Source: Hemileia vastatrix
Taxonomy: Eukaryota; Basidiomycota; Pucciniomycetes; Pucciniales; Zaghouaniaceae
DNA length: 64,000 nt
Assembly (NCBI GenBank): GCA_030280995.1
Contig: JASXTE010000007.1
Span: forward strand, 5,935,001-5,999,000
Reading direction: 5' to 3'
Part shown: positions 42,025 through 54,814 of the stretch, piece by piece
How positions within the stretch are numbered: the first letter of the stretch is position 1
How the letters are laid out: every line of letters starts with the position of its first letter
Made by a program: the position numbers and the translations under genes
The notes under the pieces: generated by a model
Databases searched by the model: none
What the model saw: only the letters and a program-made list of their open reading frames with translations
Told to the model about the DNA's origin: nothing

Positions 42025-43935
42025 GATGCTGAAATCATTAAATATATACAAGCTGATAAATTAAAAATGACACCTATCATGGTTCCAGCTATCATTTCTG
42101 GATGAAATGTAAATATAGTATTGGACATAGGAGCTGCTGGTTCTGTTTTTTATAAAAATACATTACATAAAATTGATAGTGATTATAAGTCAAATCTTGA
42201 AACCCTTCATAGTAAAAATTGAAGAGTTTTTGGATCAGTACTACACCCTGTTTGTAGATAAAAAGCTGCTGTTTTCTTTAAACATCAACATGGTTATGTA
42301 AGAGTAACTTGTGACTTTGTAGTAATGGATAATACTAACTGTATTAACTGTTTTATCATTGGAAATAATATTCTGACTAAATTTGGTGTGAAATTTTACC
42401 CTGCTAATAATAATTTTACAATTGGCATGAATGGTAAAAAGAAATTTAAAATAAATTCTTTTAACACAGTCTTACAAATTGAGTCAGTAACAAATATTCC
42501 GTGCAAAGGAAGAGAATCCAATGAGATGGAACTTCTGGAAACAGAAATTTCAAAAGCATAATTTGGCACTCAGATAAGTGAAGCTGAGAAGACAAATATT
42601 TTGGAATTAATTAAAGTATTTTAAATGGCTTTTTCACATGGGATCAATGAACTTGGCCTTGTAAAAGATCATGGGATGAAAATTAGTTTAAGCTATGATA
42701 TGGATAATATTCCTAATAGTATTATAAAGAAACCATACCCTGCTTCACCAATGAAGAGGAAAGACATAGAGGAAAATATTAAGATTTTGTTAAAGATGAA
42801 CATTATTGAAAATTTTGAAACTACACCAAAATATTGTGTGATATAACCAGTTCTAATTTCTTATTAAAAAGATAAAGTAAGACTGTGCAGTGATTATAGA
42901 GCATTAAATACATTTACAGTAGATGATCATTACCCCTTTCCAAGGATTGCCTCTATACATGCTATCCTTAAAGGTGCTAAATACATAATTTGCCTAGATG
43001 GAAATAAAGGGTACCATTAAATTCCTGTTGAAAAGAATTCACAAAAATTTTTGTTGATAACAACACATATGGAAATATATAGATATTTCAGAATCCCATT
43101 TCAACCAAAAAATGCTCTGTCAGTATTTCAGAAGTGAATGAATATAACATTCCATAATGAAATGATTGAGGGATGATTAATGGTATATATTGATGACATC
43201 ATAGTGCTCTCTAAGACATATGATTAAGACATGATCCATTAAAAGAAGGTATTTCAAAATATGGATGAAATAAAAATGACCCTTTCATTGAAAAAATGTA
43301 AATTTGAGTTTGAGTCTTTAAAAGTTCTTGGTCATATTTTATCTGGCTTACAAATATGTGAAGACCAAAATAAGGTGGCTGCAATCAAGAATATTGTAAT
43401 TTCTCAAAATGTAAAGGATGTACAATCTTTTCTTGGTATGTGTGGTTATTATAGACAGTATATAAAAAACTACCAATTAATTTCTGCACCATTTACCACA
43501 CTGATAAAGAAATCAGAAGCTTTCATTTAGAATATACAAAGACAACAGGCTTTTGGTAAGTTGAAAGAATTTTTGATGACAGCTCCTATCTTGGTATTAC
43601 CAGATTTCCAATTACCTTTTGTATTGTATACTGATTCAAGTTTTATTGGTTTGGGTGCTGCTTTACATCAAAAACAACTTATTGAAGGGAAAATGTCAGA
43701 AGTAGTAATTTGCTATATTTTATGTACTCTAATAAGTAGTGAATTGAAATTTGGTGCTACTCAAATTGAAATTTTGGCAGTAGTATGGGCTCTTGAGAAG
43801 CTACATTATTACCTTGAAGACCAAAAATTTGAGCTAATAACTGACTGTAGTGCAGTTAAGTCACTCTTAAACATGAAAACTTGTAATAGACATATGTTTA
43901 GATGGCATTTAGCTGTACAAGAGTACAGATGACAG
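42025..43935 (+). pseudogene. Gyp-B protease, RT and RNase H, second copy
   Basis: Pieces: protease around 42100-42470 (LDIGAAGSV in place of LDTGAAGSV, with stops), RT 42625-43260 with LMVYIDDIIVL at about 43181, thumb 43261-43530, RNase H 43561-43932 (YTDSSFIGLGAALHQ, ITDCSAVKSLL). More than ten stops or shifts. The copy is much more decayed than the integrase-only neighbour. Confidence 0.82.
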
Positions 43936-45625
43936 ATGACTATTACAAATAGAGAAGGAACTTTACAGTCTAATGTAGATCTGTTATCTAGAGTACCTCT
44001 ACCTAATAATGATGATAATCCTGCTTATGTTCCAGAAAAAGATATTATAAAAATTTATGGCATTTATACTGTACATCTTGAGGATGAATTTATGCAATCA
44101 ATACTTGATAACTATGCTTCATATACTGACTTGAGTAAACTTACTGAAATATTAAATGATCCATCTAATGCTTCAATGGATTTTTTAATAAAAACATTAC
44201 GGCAAAAGTATAAGGAAGCATTGGAAAAAGGAAAATTTTCCATTGAGGATGGTTTTATATATTACATGAAGAAATTATGCAATGTAATAGTAATTCCCCC
44301 TTCAATAGAAGAGTTAATGTTAAATATATGTCATGATGATATATTAGCAGGTCATTTTGACTTTCATAAAATATTAACCAGAGTTAAAAATACAGCTTGG
44401 TGGATTAACATGTCTGATGATGTTCAAAAATATGTTGAAACATGTGATTCATTTCAAAAATCATAAAGATTAACAGGAAAAAGAGCTGTTGTATTACAAA
44501 AATTGAGAAACCAAGAGCTCCATGGGAAATACTTAACATGGATTTTGTAACAGGTTTTCCAATAGCAGGGAATAAGAGTTATAAATCCTCTGGGTGATTG
44601 TAGATAGATTTACAAAAATGTGTAAATATATTCCTACCCACAAAGATGTTTCTGCAAAGGACTTAGCTTTTTTATGGTGGACACAAATATTAAATACAGC
44701 AGGATTACCCAAAGAAATAGTTTCAGACAGAGATCCTAAATTTACTTCTGATTTCTGGACATCGCTCATGGATGTTTCAGGGTGTAAAGTGAAACTTTCT
44801 ACAGCACACCATCCACAAACTGATGGGCTAGCAGAAAGGATGATACAAACCTTAGAAGATATTATGAGAAGATATTGCACTTTTGGTATTGACTTTAAAG
44901 ACAATGAAAAATTCATGCATGATTTTATAACCCTTATCCCAGGTTTAGAATTTGCATACAATAGTACAGTACATTTTGTCACTGAAAAAAAGCCATTTGA
45001 GTCATGGTTGGGTTATGTACCTAATACCCCTGCTAAAACTCTTAACAAATTACCTATATTTAATATCTATCCAGGTACAAAATCTTTTCTTCAGATGCAA
45101 GAATTATGGAGAAAGCATGCTAAAGAATGTATAAATAAGGCATTTGAGTATGAGATGAAATAATGGGATAAAGCCCATAAAGAGCAAATTTTCAAAGAGG
45201 GTGATGAAGTCCTTACTTCTACACTTAATTTCAATATAAATGGTCATGTTAAATTGAAGGATCCATTCATTGGACCATTTTTAGTAAAAAAGATGGTTGG
45301 TAACAATACTGTTGAAAATATTCTATATGCACCATATGATAGAAAACATCCAGTATTTCCTATTTCTCTTATAAAACAGTACCATTATAATGATACTGCT
45401 CTATTTTCAAGAAGATGAGGAATGCATAAACAGAAACCTGAAGAAATAGTTGAAAAGGCAGAAATTGAAAAGATACTTAAAAAGAGACACATTACTAAAG
45501 AAAAGGGAGTTGAGTATCTATTAAGGTTTATAAATAAATCAAGTGAATATGACCAGTGAATTCCAGAAAATGAAATCTCTAATCTTAAAAATCTTTGAAA
45601 AAATTTAAATCCAAAAAATACTGTT
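43936..45625 (+). pseudogene. Gyp-B integrase, second copy
   Basis: 43936-44466 holds the linker and zinc-binding region (HDDILAGHFDF, CDSFQKS in place of CDSCQKS). 44594-45163 holds the core with VSDRDPKFTSDFW and HHPQTDGLAERMIQTL. 45164-45625 holds the tail and chromodomain with stops. Confidence 0.84.
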
Positions 45626-45733
45626 TAATTCCATATATTTATCATAGAAAATTTAAAAATTATTTTTCTATTCACTCCTTACTTATTAATTAAAATGTCT
45701 TAACATTTTTTATTGGTTTTTTGGGTGAGGGAG

Positions 45734-47113
45734 TGTCAGCCTAGATATCCCCAAGACTGATTAATTCTTATGTTTAAAATAAGATAGCCTTAATTACATT
45801 AAGCTTTTAATATAAAAATAAGGTTAAAATACTTATATATATGGTTATAATACTTATATATATAATTGTTACACTATTATATGACTTGTAGTAGTTTAAA
45901 TAGCTTATACATAGCCTAATATTACTAATTAAGGTGTTAATGTATTTATAATATACTTATCTTAAGTGATATTAAGTAATTATAGACATACATAAGCTTA
46001 TATGTATACATAAACCTCATATTCAGTGAAATATATAGTTATATTAGGGGGTATCAAAGTTTGAAATTTGTAATTATTTAGAATTTATTTAATGACACAG
46101 AAATAAAGCTACAGAGTTGACATCATCACATGGTAAAAAGATGTTTTTGTAGAAAATATTCCATATATGAAGAACTAATTATGGTTTATTTGGTGGTAAA
46201 AGGAGGTATTTTAATTTGGAGAATTTCTAACATTGATACCCCCTATTCTGTATATTTAGGTCTATATGTGGGTTTTAAGCTCTTAATAGCTTAAAAAATT
46301 TATTTTTCTGTTTACTTTAGGTCATTTGGATGTATTCAGTGGACTCACAGCACCTACACAAGCATATACACCTTTTTCAGGCGCATATATCCAGTTTGGA
46401 CAACTTAACCTGTTTCATTTGAGGGATTTTCACAGAATTATGGGTTGGGATATGATTACTGGGTTAATATGGATGCTTGGGGATGTTTTTGGGTGCTTGG
46501 ACAGCTAATTTGGTTCCTTTATATGCTTTGGGTTTCATTATATAATCTTTGGATGAGTTATTTTACCTTTTTCTTTATGGTATCTGCTTTGATCTGTTAA
46601 TTCTATTTATGGTATGGGTCTGTGGTATCATTAATTGTGATGGAGTGTCCTTACTTGAGGTCTGGGTGTTGAAACTGCTTGAAGTGGAGGCCATGGGTAG
46701 TTTATGGGCCCTCACAGTTCTGTAATTGCCAGGGATAGCAGTGACATCATCTAGATTGAAGGTCTGTGCCCTCCAGTAGATTTTGGTATAAGTAAGGGAG
46801 GATTAGACATGTTATTGGACATCACTTACATACTAAACATCAAAAAAACATTTAAAAAAAATTATTATTATATATCAATATATTTTGAAGCATTTATAAA
46901 TTTATATTATATTTATATAAGCTATAACTATATTTTATTTATCTATTTTCTACCACTAGCATGCATAAAAAACCAAGTATTGTGAGTTTATATTGATAGT
47001 AACTATTTTATTAGTCTTCCCCTGAGGTTTAATCACTAAATAATTTATCAATAAGTAGTTTTACAATTAATATTTACTATTAAATCATACTTTAACACTA
47101 GCATACACTAACA
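45734..47113 (+). repeat. Gyp-B LTR 4 (contains a MITE)
   Basis: Starts TGTCAGCCTAGA after GGGTGAGGGAG, ends CACTAACA. It is 1380 bases including the 199-bp MITE and its duplicated ATT. Confidence 0.9.
46046..46244. mobile_element. 199-bp MITE with Harbinger-like ends
   Basis: Ends AGGGGGTATCAAAG and CATTGATACCCCCT, the terminal sequence of the 6.6-kb Harbinger-like element. Flanked by ATT (46043-46045 and 46245-46247). The LTR sequence is continuous across it. No coding capacity: a likely non-autonomous relative. Confidence 0.92.
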
Positions 47114-49735
47114 AATTGAGTGGCACCATATTTCAATTAACTATTCCTTAGGGTCCTTGGAATATAACAAATCACTTCTTCTGAATTTTTATCATTAATA
47201 ATTTATTTCTGGTGAAGAGAAGCTTCTATTCCAACAAAACATGCATCTTTGTATTGTACAAAAAGTTTCTTGAAATCTGGGAGATCCAGGATTGGTGCAG
47301 ACATTAAACATTTTTTTCAATGTATTAAATGCTTTCTATGTGTCATCATTCCAGATAAAAGCAACATCTTTTCTGATTAATTTTGTAAGAGGTAAAGCTA
47401 AGAATTGGTAGTATTATATATATTGTCTATAATAGCCACCCATTCCTAAAAAATTTTGGGTTTCTCTCACAGAGGTTGGTGCTTTCACATTTTGAATTGC
47501 AGAGACTTTGTTCTGATCTACCCATATTTTTAAACCTTACACAACATGACCTAGGACTTTCAAGGATTGAAAACCAAATTAACATTTTTTCAAGGATAAT
47601 TTCATGTTAATTTCATCCATATTTTGTAACACTCTTTTTAAGTGACTTATGTGTCCATAAATGTTTTAGAAAAAACTATGATATCATAAGTATAGACCAT
47701 TAACCATCCTTCAATTATTTCTTGATGAAAAGTATTATCCATAACTTTTTGAAAAACTGAAGGGGAATTTTTATGGCCAAATGGCATTCTAAAATACTTA
47801 TATACTCCCATGTGAGTAGCAATAAGCTAGAAATTTTGGGATCTCTTTTCAACAGGGATTTGATGATAACCCTTCTTACCTTATAGATAACTAATAAATT
47901 TTACACCTTTTAAGGTAGCATTTATTGAGTTTATTCTGGGTAAAGGATATATATCATCTACTGTAAAAGTACTAAATGCTCTCTAGTTGCCACATAATAT
48001 AGCTTTATCTTTTTCATAAAAGATCAAGACTGGGAACACAGCACAATATTTTAGAATAGCATCAAACTTCTCAATTATATTCATTTTTAAGAGGGTAGTA
48101 ATATTATCCTCAATATCTTTTCTATTTTTGGGAGAAAAAGCATATGGTTTTTTTCTTAAGTCTAGGAAAAATATCAATCAAGTTACAGGATAAAGAAATT
48201 CTCATTTCTTCCTTAACAAATCCTAATTCATGAGATCCATGAGCAAAAGCTATAGGAAAAGATGTGATCAAGGAAATGATATACTCTTTCTGTTCACCAG
48301 TTAAATTATCACCAAATGAAGCAGTATTTATTTCATACAATAAATTTTCTATTTCTTCTGTTGGTCTACCCTTATATTTATTCAATGAATTACAAGATTA
48401 TAACAGATGTGCAGAAGGTTTTTAAGAGGAAGTAATTATAAATTTCCTTTTACCATTTATTCACAATGTGAAAAAATTGTTATCAGGATCCAATTTGATT
48501 CAAAAATGGTTAAAATTTCATTTCCCACAATAAATCAATTGCTTAAGTTATTATTTTTCATCACAACAGATTCACAAACAGCTCTGAAAAAGCCACCATT
48601 ATACTTAAAGAATACAGTGGTTTTGTATTTTCCAATGGGACATAAAACAGAACCATAACCTTTCCATTATTCAGATGTCATAGGTAATAATTTACTATGA
48701 TTATCTTCATCCACTGAAGCCAGTGATTTTTCAGACACTACGTTTCCTCCAGCACCAGAGTCAAGAAAAACCTCAAAAGTTTAACCGTTTATGATAACTG
48801 GTGCTCTCAAGGGAGATAATTATATGCAGCTGTCATTAATATCTTTTATAATCTCAGTATTTTCTAGTGAAGATAAATCCAAGTTACAAACTTCAGATAA
48901 ATTATCTAAATACTGGACATCTTGCTCCAACATTTTAAAGTCACTTAAAGAATAATTTTCATAAGAGATATTACTATCACATTAGCTAGAATAATCATTA
49001 AGGTCAACTGCAGTATTTTTAGCTTCCTCAGATTGTTCAACAAGATGAATTTTCTTGTCAAAAAAATTTCCTTTTTTCATTATTTGTTACATTTAAAACA
49101 AGTAGTTGTTGAATGATTATTTGGTGCAAATGGGTAAGAGGTTTTACCAGTTTTTTCTGGGAGTTTTGATGAAGGTTTTTGCTGATCAGTGTAAGATTTT
49201 AAGGGATAATTCTTTGGTTTGTAGCTATGGTTGAGTAGTACTTCATTACAGATATTAATGAAAGATGAATGTACTCTAACATTATCAGTTCTGGCTACAA
49301 TCAAATTTCTGAGATAATTTGGTAATTTATAGATACCTTTTTCTCTCCAAGTATCATAATACATTTTTGTATCTATAGCTCTGAGACTTTTTGTTATTTT
49401 CGTAAGGAAAACAATAGGTTTTTTAACAGAGGAGGATATATATTTAGAATTCTCATTTAATTTTTGTTGTACCAACCTGAATTTTGAACCGGAAAATTGA
49501 TTCTCAATTAAAGTTTTTCACTCATTCCATGTATGGTGATTATTATCCAATAGAACAGATTCATACCAGATCAAGGCTGCATTGGAAAATAAAGTGATTA
49601 ACTTAGAAACATTTTCTTCATCTGGAAATCTATAAGAACTCTATAAATTATCAATTCTTTGAATAAAATGTTGCCAGTAAGATAAAGAATCACCATCAAA
49701 GATAGGGTATTGATCAAGCTTTGGCCAATTCTTAT
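47114..49735 (-). pseudogene. Gyp-A2 gag-protease-RT-RNase H fragment
   Basis: Right-hand half of the element interrupted at 32392/47114. Reading leftwards: capsid from QNWPKLDQYP at 49730 (open 49080-49475), zinc knuckle lost after the first CFKCNK, protease about 48430-48790, linker 48122-48385 (INTASFGDNLTGEQK), RT 47983-48177 and on to 47640, RNase H start to 47114. Many stops; the YIDD region near 47690 is damaged. Sequence is closest to Gyp-A. Confidence 0.84.
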
Positions 49736-49744
49736 TTCTTCTAG

Positions 49745-50496
49745 TGTAATGGGGTGCTTTTAGTCTAGAAGATTTTATGGTGGTCCAACAGAAATGAAAG
49801 GTGAAGGAAGACTCAAGATCTCATGATCTCATGATAGGTAAATATTTATTTCTTTATATATTGTTACTCAATGAAAAGGTAAAAAGATTATTATTGTTAT
49901 TACTTTAAAGACTTAGAAATATGCAGTTGTAACTACTAAGGTAGCAATAGTAGTAATAGAGTGGGTTTGTAAATATAATACTTGACTGTAAAGTAAGTAA
50001 GAATGGAATGAATGAGAACATCCAGATTAAGAAGCCTTATATAGGAAAAAAGGAGAGAAATAGGGTACCACAATTTTATATACATGAGTATCAGAGAAAG
50101 AACAATTCCACAGATAAAAATTTCCAATAATTAAATTTGTTCTATAAAGAATTTACTTATATACAGTATTTATCTGTATATGTCAATATAAATTATAATT
50201 TACTTGATTTATTTTAAGTTTTTGTAAATGTCAAAGTAAAACAAAATATTTAATTTAATATTTAGTATTTTTATAGTTTAGTTTACTCTTCAGCTGTCAT
50301 GAGGACACTGTCAAAGAATAAAAAATATGAGGGAAAAATAGAATTATATCTTTACTTAATTTGACTTATTAATTAGTTAAAATTGTATCAGTAATTTATA
50401 AAGTAAGTATAAATAATTAAATGAGAGGTAAAGGTGTATCTCTACTCTAGTAAATAATTAATTATTTACTGTGTAAGTATAGTAGCCTGGCTGACA
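49745..50496 (-). repeat. LTR of Gyp-A2 lineage (752 bp)
   Basis: Minus-strand start TGTCAGCCAGGCTACT at 50496, end CCATTACA at 49745. It shares the TCTAGAC block of the Gyp-A LTR end but is shorter and otherwise diverged. A polypurine tract lies to its right. Gag of the left fragment begins only nine bases beyond its left end, so a leader is missing. Confidence 0.72.
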
Positions 50497-52728
50497 CTTC
50501 CTCCCTCTAAAAAAACAATAAAAAAATGCTATGATTTTTCTTTTTATATTTCTTTAGTAGAGTAGGAATATTAGTTATGTCTTTTCCAGGTACCCAAGAA
50601 TCATATTCAGAAAATTTTTCTTGAATCTCAATAAGTATTCAGTACCTTTTTCAGCAGTAATTATTCTTTCATTGAGAATCTTATCAATTTCTGCTGTTTC
50701 AGTTATTTCGATAGGGGTCTTCTTTGGTCTTCCCCTCCTTTTGGGAAATAAATCACTATTGGATGTGTAAGTTTTCAAAAGAGATATTTGAAACACAGGA
50801 TGTTTTCCTTCATATAGAGAATACAAGAAAACTTCAATTGAATTATCACCAACCATTCTTTTGAAAACAAATGAACCTACAAATGGGTCTTTTAATTTGT
50901 TATTACCTTGTAAATTGAAGTGGACTGTAGAAATCAGTACTTCATCACCCTTTTTAAAATTTTATTATTTATGGGATTTGTCCCACCTCTTCTTCTCATA
51001 TTCAAAAGATTTTTCAATACATTTTTGAGCATGACTTCTGCAAAGTTGTTGCATTTTAAGCAATGATTTTACACCAGGATGTAAATCCAATTTAGGTATT
51101 TTATTATGGATAATTTGGGCAGGAGTGTTTGGAACATATCCAAACCAGAGCTCAAAAGGCTTTCTCTGAGTAACAGAATGAACAGTGCTATTATAAGTAA
51201 ATTTCAAACCAGGAAGTAAGGTAACCCAATCATGAGTAAATCTGTCTTTGTCATTGTACTCAAGGCCAAAGGCACAATACCTTCTTATCATGTTCTCTAA
51301 ATTCTGAATCATTCTTTCAGCTAATCCATCAGTTTGGGGTTGATGGGAAGTAGAAAGCTTCAGATCACAGCCAAAAACATCCACCAAAGACATCCAAAAT
51401 TCAGAAGAAAATTTAGGGTCTCTGTCAGAGATTATGGCCTTTGGGAAACCAGCATTATTAATCATATGAGACCACCACGATAAGGCCAATTATTTAGTGG
51501 AATCATCTTTGTGAGTAGGGATGGATTTACACATTTTTGTAAATCTGTCTACAACAACTCACTGAGAGTTATAACTGTCTTTCCTAGAAATAGGAAATCC
51601 TGTTACAAAGTCCATGTTTTCAATTTTCCATGGTGCATCAGGAGATTCAATACGTTGCATCAATCCAGCCTTCTTGTAATTAATCTTTTTGATTTCTGGC
51701 TGGAGTCACAGGATTCAAAATATAATTTGGTGTCTTCAGACATATTAGCCCACCAAGGAGTGTTCTTTATTCTAATCATTGTTTTTTCAAGATCAAAATT
51801 TCCTGCTAATATGTAATCATGACAAATTTTCAAGATGATTTCTTTCATAGAAGTAGGAATAATAATAACATTACTCAAATTTCTTCTATAATAGAGGTAG
51901 CATTCATCAATTGAAAATTTACATTTTTACAAAGCAATTTGGTACTTTGGTGGGAGGGTTTTAATTAATACTTTTATTGAAGCATTCTTTGGATAATTTA
52001 ATATAGTACACAGCTTTTTTATGTCAGTGTCTTTATCATATGAATCCAAAATAAGCTTTAATAGCTCTTCCTCCATATCAACCACATATATCCCATGAAT
52101 GTGAACTATTTCATCCTCAGGATCATATGCAGGATTAGAGTCATCATTTTTAAAAGGTAACCTTGATAACATATCCACATTTTAGTGAGCAATACCAGCC
52201 CTATGAATTATTGTCATCCTTCCTCTGTATTCCTGAACAGCCAAATGCCATATGAACATGTGTCTGTCAGGTGGTTTTGAGTTTAAGAGGGACTTCACTG
52301 CATTGCAGTCAGTGACAAGTTTAAATTTCTGATCATCCAGATAATAATGTAGTTTTTCCAGAACCCACACAACTTCCAAAAACTCATGTTGAGTGGAATC
52401 ATATTTCAAGTCACTATTTCTCAAGGTTCTTTAAATGTAACAAATTACTACTTCTGACACTTTGTCATTCATAACTTGTTTTTTGTGGAGAGTGGAACCA
52501 AGGCCAATAAGACTAGCATCAATGTATAAAACAAATGGTTGAGTAAAGTCAGGCAAGGAAAGAATGGGTGCTGAAATCAAACAATGATTCATAGTGTCAA
52601 AAGCTCCTTGTCTTTCACTGTTCCAGACAAAAGCAACATCTTTCCTAGTTAATTGGATGAGGAGTAATTATATGAATTGATAATTTTTAATATATTTTCT
52701 ATATTATGCACACATTCCCAAAAAACTT
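50497..52728 (-). pseudogene. Gyp-A2 RT thumb, RNase H and integrase
   Basis: Reading leftwards: RT thumb to 52620, RNase H 52182-52424 and upstream, linker 51927-52178, zinc domain 51660-51878 (CDSSQKSKR), core 50965-51489 (ISDRDPKFSSEFW, PQTDGLAERMIQNL), tail 50575-50856 with GRPKK AT-hook core (KRRGRPKKT) and chromodomain EYLLRFKKNF. Several stops. RT breaks at 52728 against an unrelated LTR-like sequence. Confidence 0.85.
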
Positions 52729-53184
52729 AAAGAAGAAGAAGAAACAAAATGGCTAACAACCAGCTAACAGGGAGAATAAGAGATTAGACACAACTTATTG
52801 GAAGTAAAGGATTTTTTCAAATTAAGTAAGTACTTTTAATTCTCTCTACTATAAAAAAATAAATTAAAACAATTTAGCCGCTCTTAAAGCAACCTTTTTT
52901 ATATTTATATTTCTCAATTTATGTATTTTTAACACATTAATAAAATTGATAGAAAAATAATAATATTTGTAACAAAGATGTAAATTGTAAAATGTAAGAT
53001 AATGTAAGTAATGCGGACTACAAGATGAGAAACCAAAACTTTTAAATAGGTAAATCAGGCCCTCTGAGATCTCAATAACTGAATCTACAGATTAAAAGAA
53101 GAAAAATAACTTAAAATTAAGTGTAACAGAGAAAATGAGGTTGCCATGTAACTAATTACTAAAGCAGAAATAAAAAACCCAATG
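52729..53184 (-). repeat. Old LTR, left part (split by Gyp-C)
   Basis: On the minus strand it contains AAAAGGTTGCTTTAAG, as in the U5 of Gyp-A LTRs, and a CTTCTTCTTCTTTAAG end. The right part is 62797-63551. No coding signal. Confidence 0.5.
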
Positions 53185-54676
53185 TGTTGGGCTGAGTTCA
53201 GGTAAAGAGATTTGAATAGCTTGATTTGTCAGTGGTCTAAAAGATTTAATTAGTCCTATATAAATACTGTAGTACAAATCTAATAAGCATTAAAATATAA
53301 CTCAATATAAGGGTCTCAGTAATTTTAATCTCGCTAATTATATATGGCTTACAATCTTATAGTTGGTAGAAAATGAGATGTAATTATTCAGATACTATTC
53401 AAAGACTTTATAAGTACGATTTTTATTTATTGTAATGGTACTGTTTATATATTTTAATTGTAATGATAATTAATGTAGAAAATAAGACAAAATACCTTCT
53501 CCTTTTATACCCAATAATTCTACAATGTATCCCCCTGATTTTACTAGTTCTATACATGACCAATGACACCTCATTCTAGCTATTTAAAGTACACATCAGC
53601 ATTATTAATGACCAATAACACAAATAGAATGATATCACCAGCCAAAATCCTGGAGTGATAGGGATAATCCATCAAAATAAAAGAATAAGCAAAAAAGAGA
53701 GCATATGCATGCGATACCTTAAAATCAAAGACTAAAAAAGGAAAGAATAACACTAAATATTACAAAATGTTAAGGGGGACTAAATGTATAAATGAAGGGG
53801 CTAATTATTTGAAATTACTATGTGAAAGCCAAATCAAAAATTGAATAAAATTGACTGAGAAACCACTGAGAAACCCAAAAAAGGATGTGAGATGCGGGGA
53901 AACTGAATGCAGTCCTTGGAAGGCCCTTTCATGGGTAAATCCTTGACTAATTTAGTCAAATTTAAGTGTGGTAGTGAAATTTTGGTGCCAAACTTGAAAT
54001 TATAAATTTAATTAGTGCATATAATGAGGTCAATGCACCTATAATTAAATTAGTACACTAAATAAGTGCCTGTCACCTATTTTAGTGTGCTTTCACACAG
54101 TGGGCTTTGAATGTGGGGTAATTATAGTGTGAAAAATCCACCTTTGCTAAAAATGAAGCTATTCATGTGGGAAAAATGTAGGCAGTATGTGGCAAGTACA
54201 CAGAAGGCATTTCTGACATAAAAAACAACAAATTTGAAAAGTGTTATTTTTATACATTTGAGTAGCTAAATAAATAGTACTAATTACATCAAATTGATCT
54301 GTCAAGGCATATTTTAAATATTATTAAATTTATAGTTGATACACTCAACTTTTAAGTGATTTAAAGAGCATTTCTTGTTTTTTACATAAAACAAAAAAAA
54401 CAGCTTTTAGTCTACTTAAAAATTATGTAGCCTTATTTTTAAGGCTCTTAAGATTACCTTAAAATATTCCAACTTAATATTAAGTACATAAGACTTATAA
54501 AATGTGGATATATAAGTGTATATAAGGTATTATAATGGCATATATTAAATAATATCATCAATTTTGCTTATGTACACAATGTGTGTACCTTTATTTATTT
54601 TTCCCATGTATACTACATGTGTTTAAATTAATTTATAAGTACTTCTTGGTAAGTTTTTGGAATATCCAGGCTGGAA
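53185..54676 (-). repeat. Gyp-C 3' LTR
   Basis: Minus-strand start TTCCAGCCTGGATATTCC, end CCCAACA at 53185. Matches 61303-62796 throughout, including the ATAACACAAATAGAATGATA block. Confidence 0.9.
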
Positions 54677-54814
54677 CGTACACACCCAAAAAAACAATAA
54701 AAAAATGATAAGTTATACATTTTTTTCATTTTTCAGGAATTGAGAAAATCTGTAGCATTAAAGATTAATTCTTTAAAGAAATAAAACATAATAAAATATT
54801 ATGAAAACTAGTTT

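Larger units (their letters stand above)
32393..47113 (+). mobile_element. Gyp-B concatemer: four LTRs, three internal remnants
   Basis: Order: LTR (32393-33550), leader only (33551-34042), LTR (34043-36366, with nested solo LTR), leader-gag-deleted pol (36367-39345), LTR (39346-40297, truncated), gag-pol (40298-45733), LTR (45734-47113, with MITE). Outer flanks AGTTG (32388-32392) and AATTG (47114-47118) look like one 5-bp duplication with one mismatch, so the whole array occupies a single insertion site in Gyp-A2 RNase H. Confidence 0.85.
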
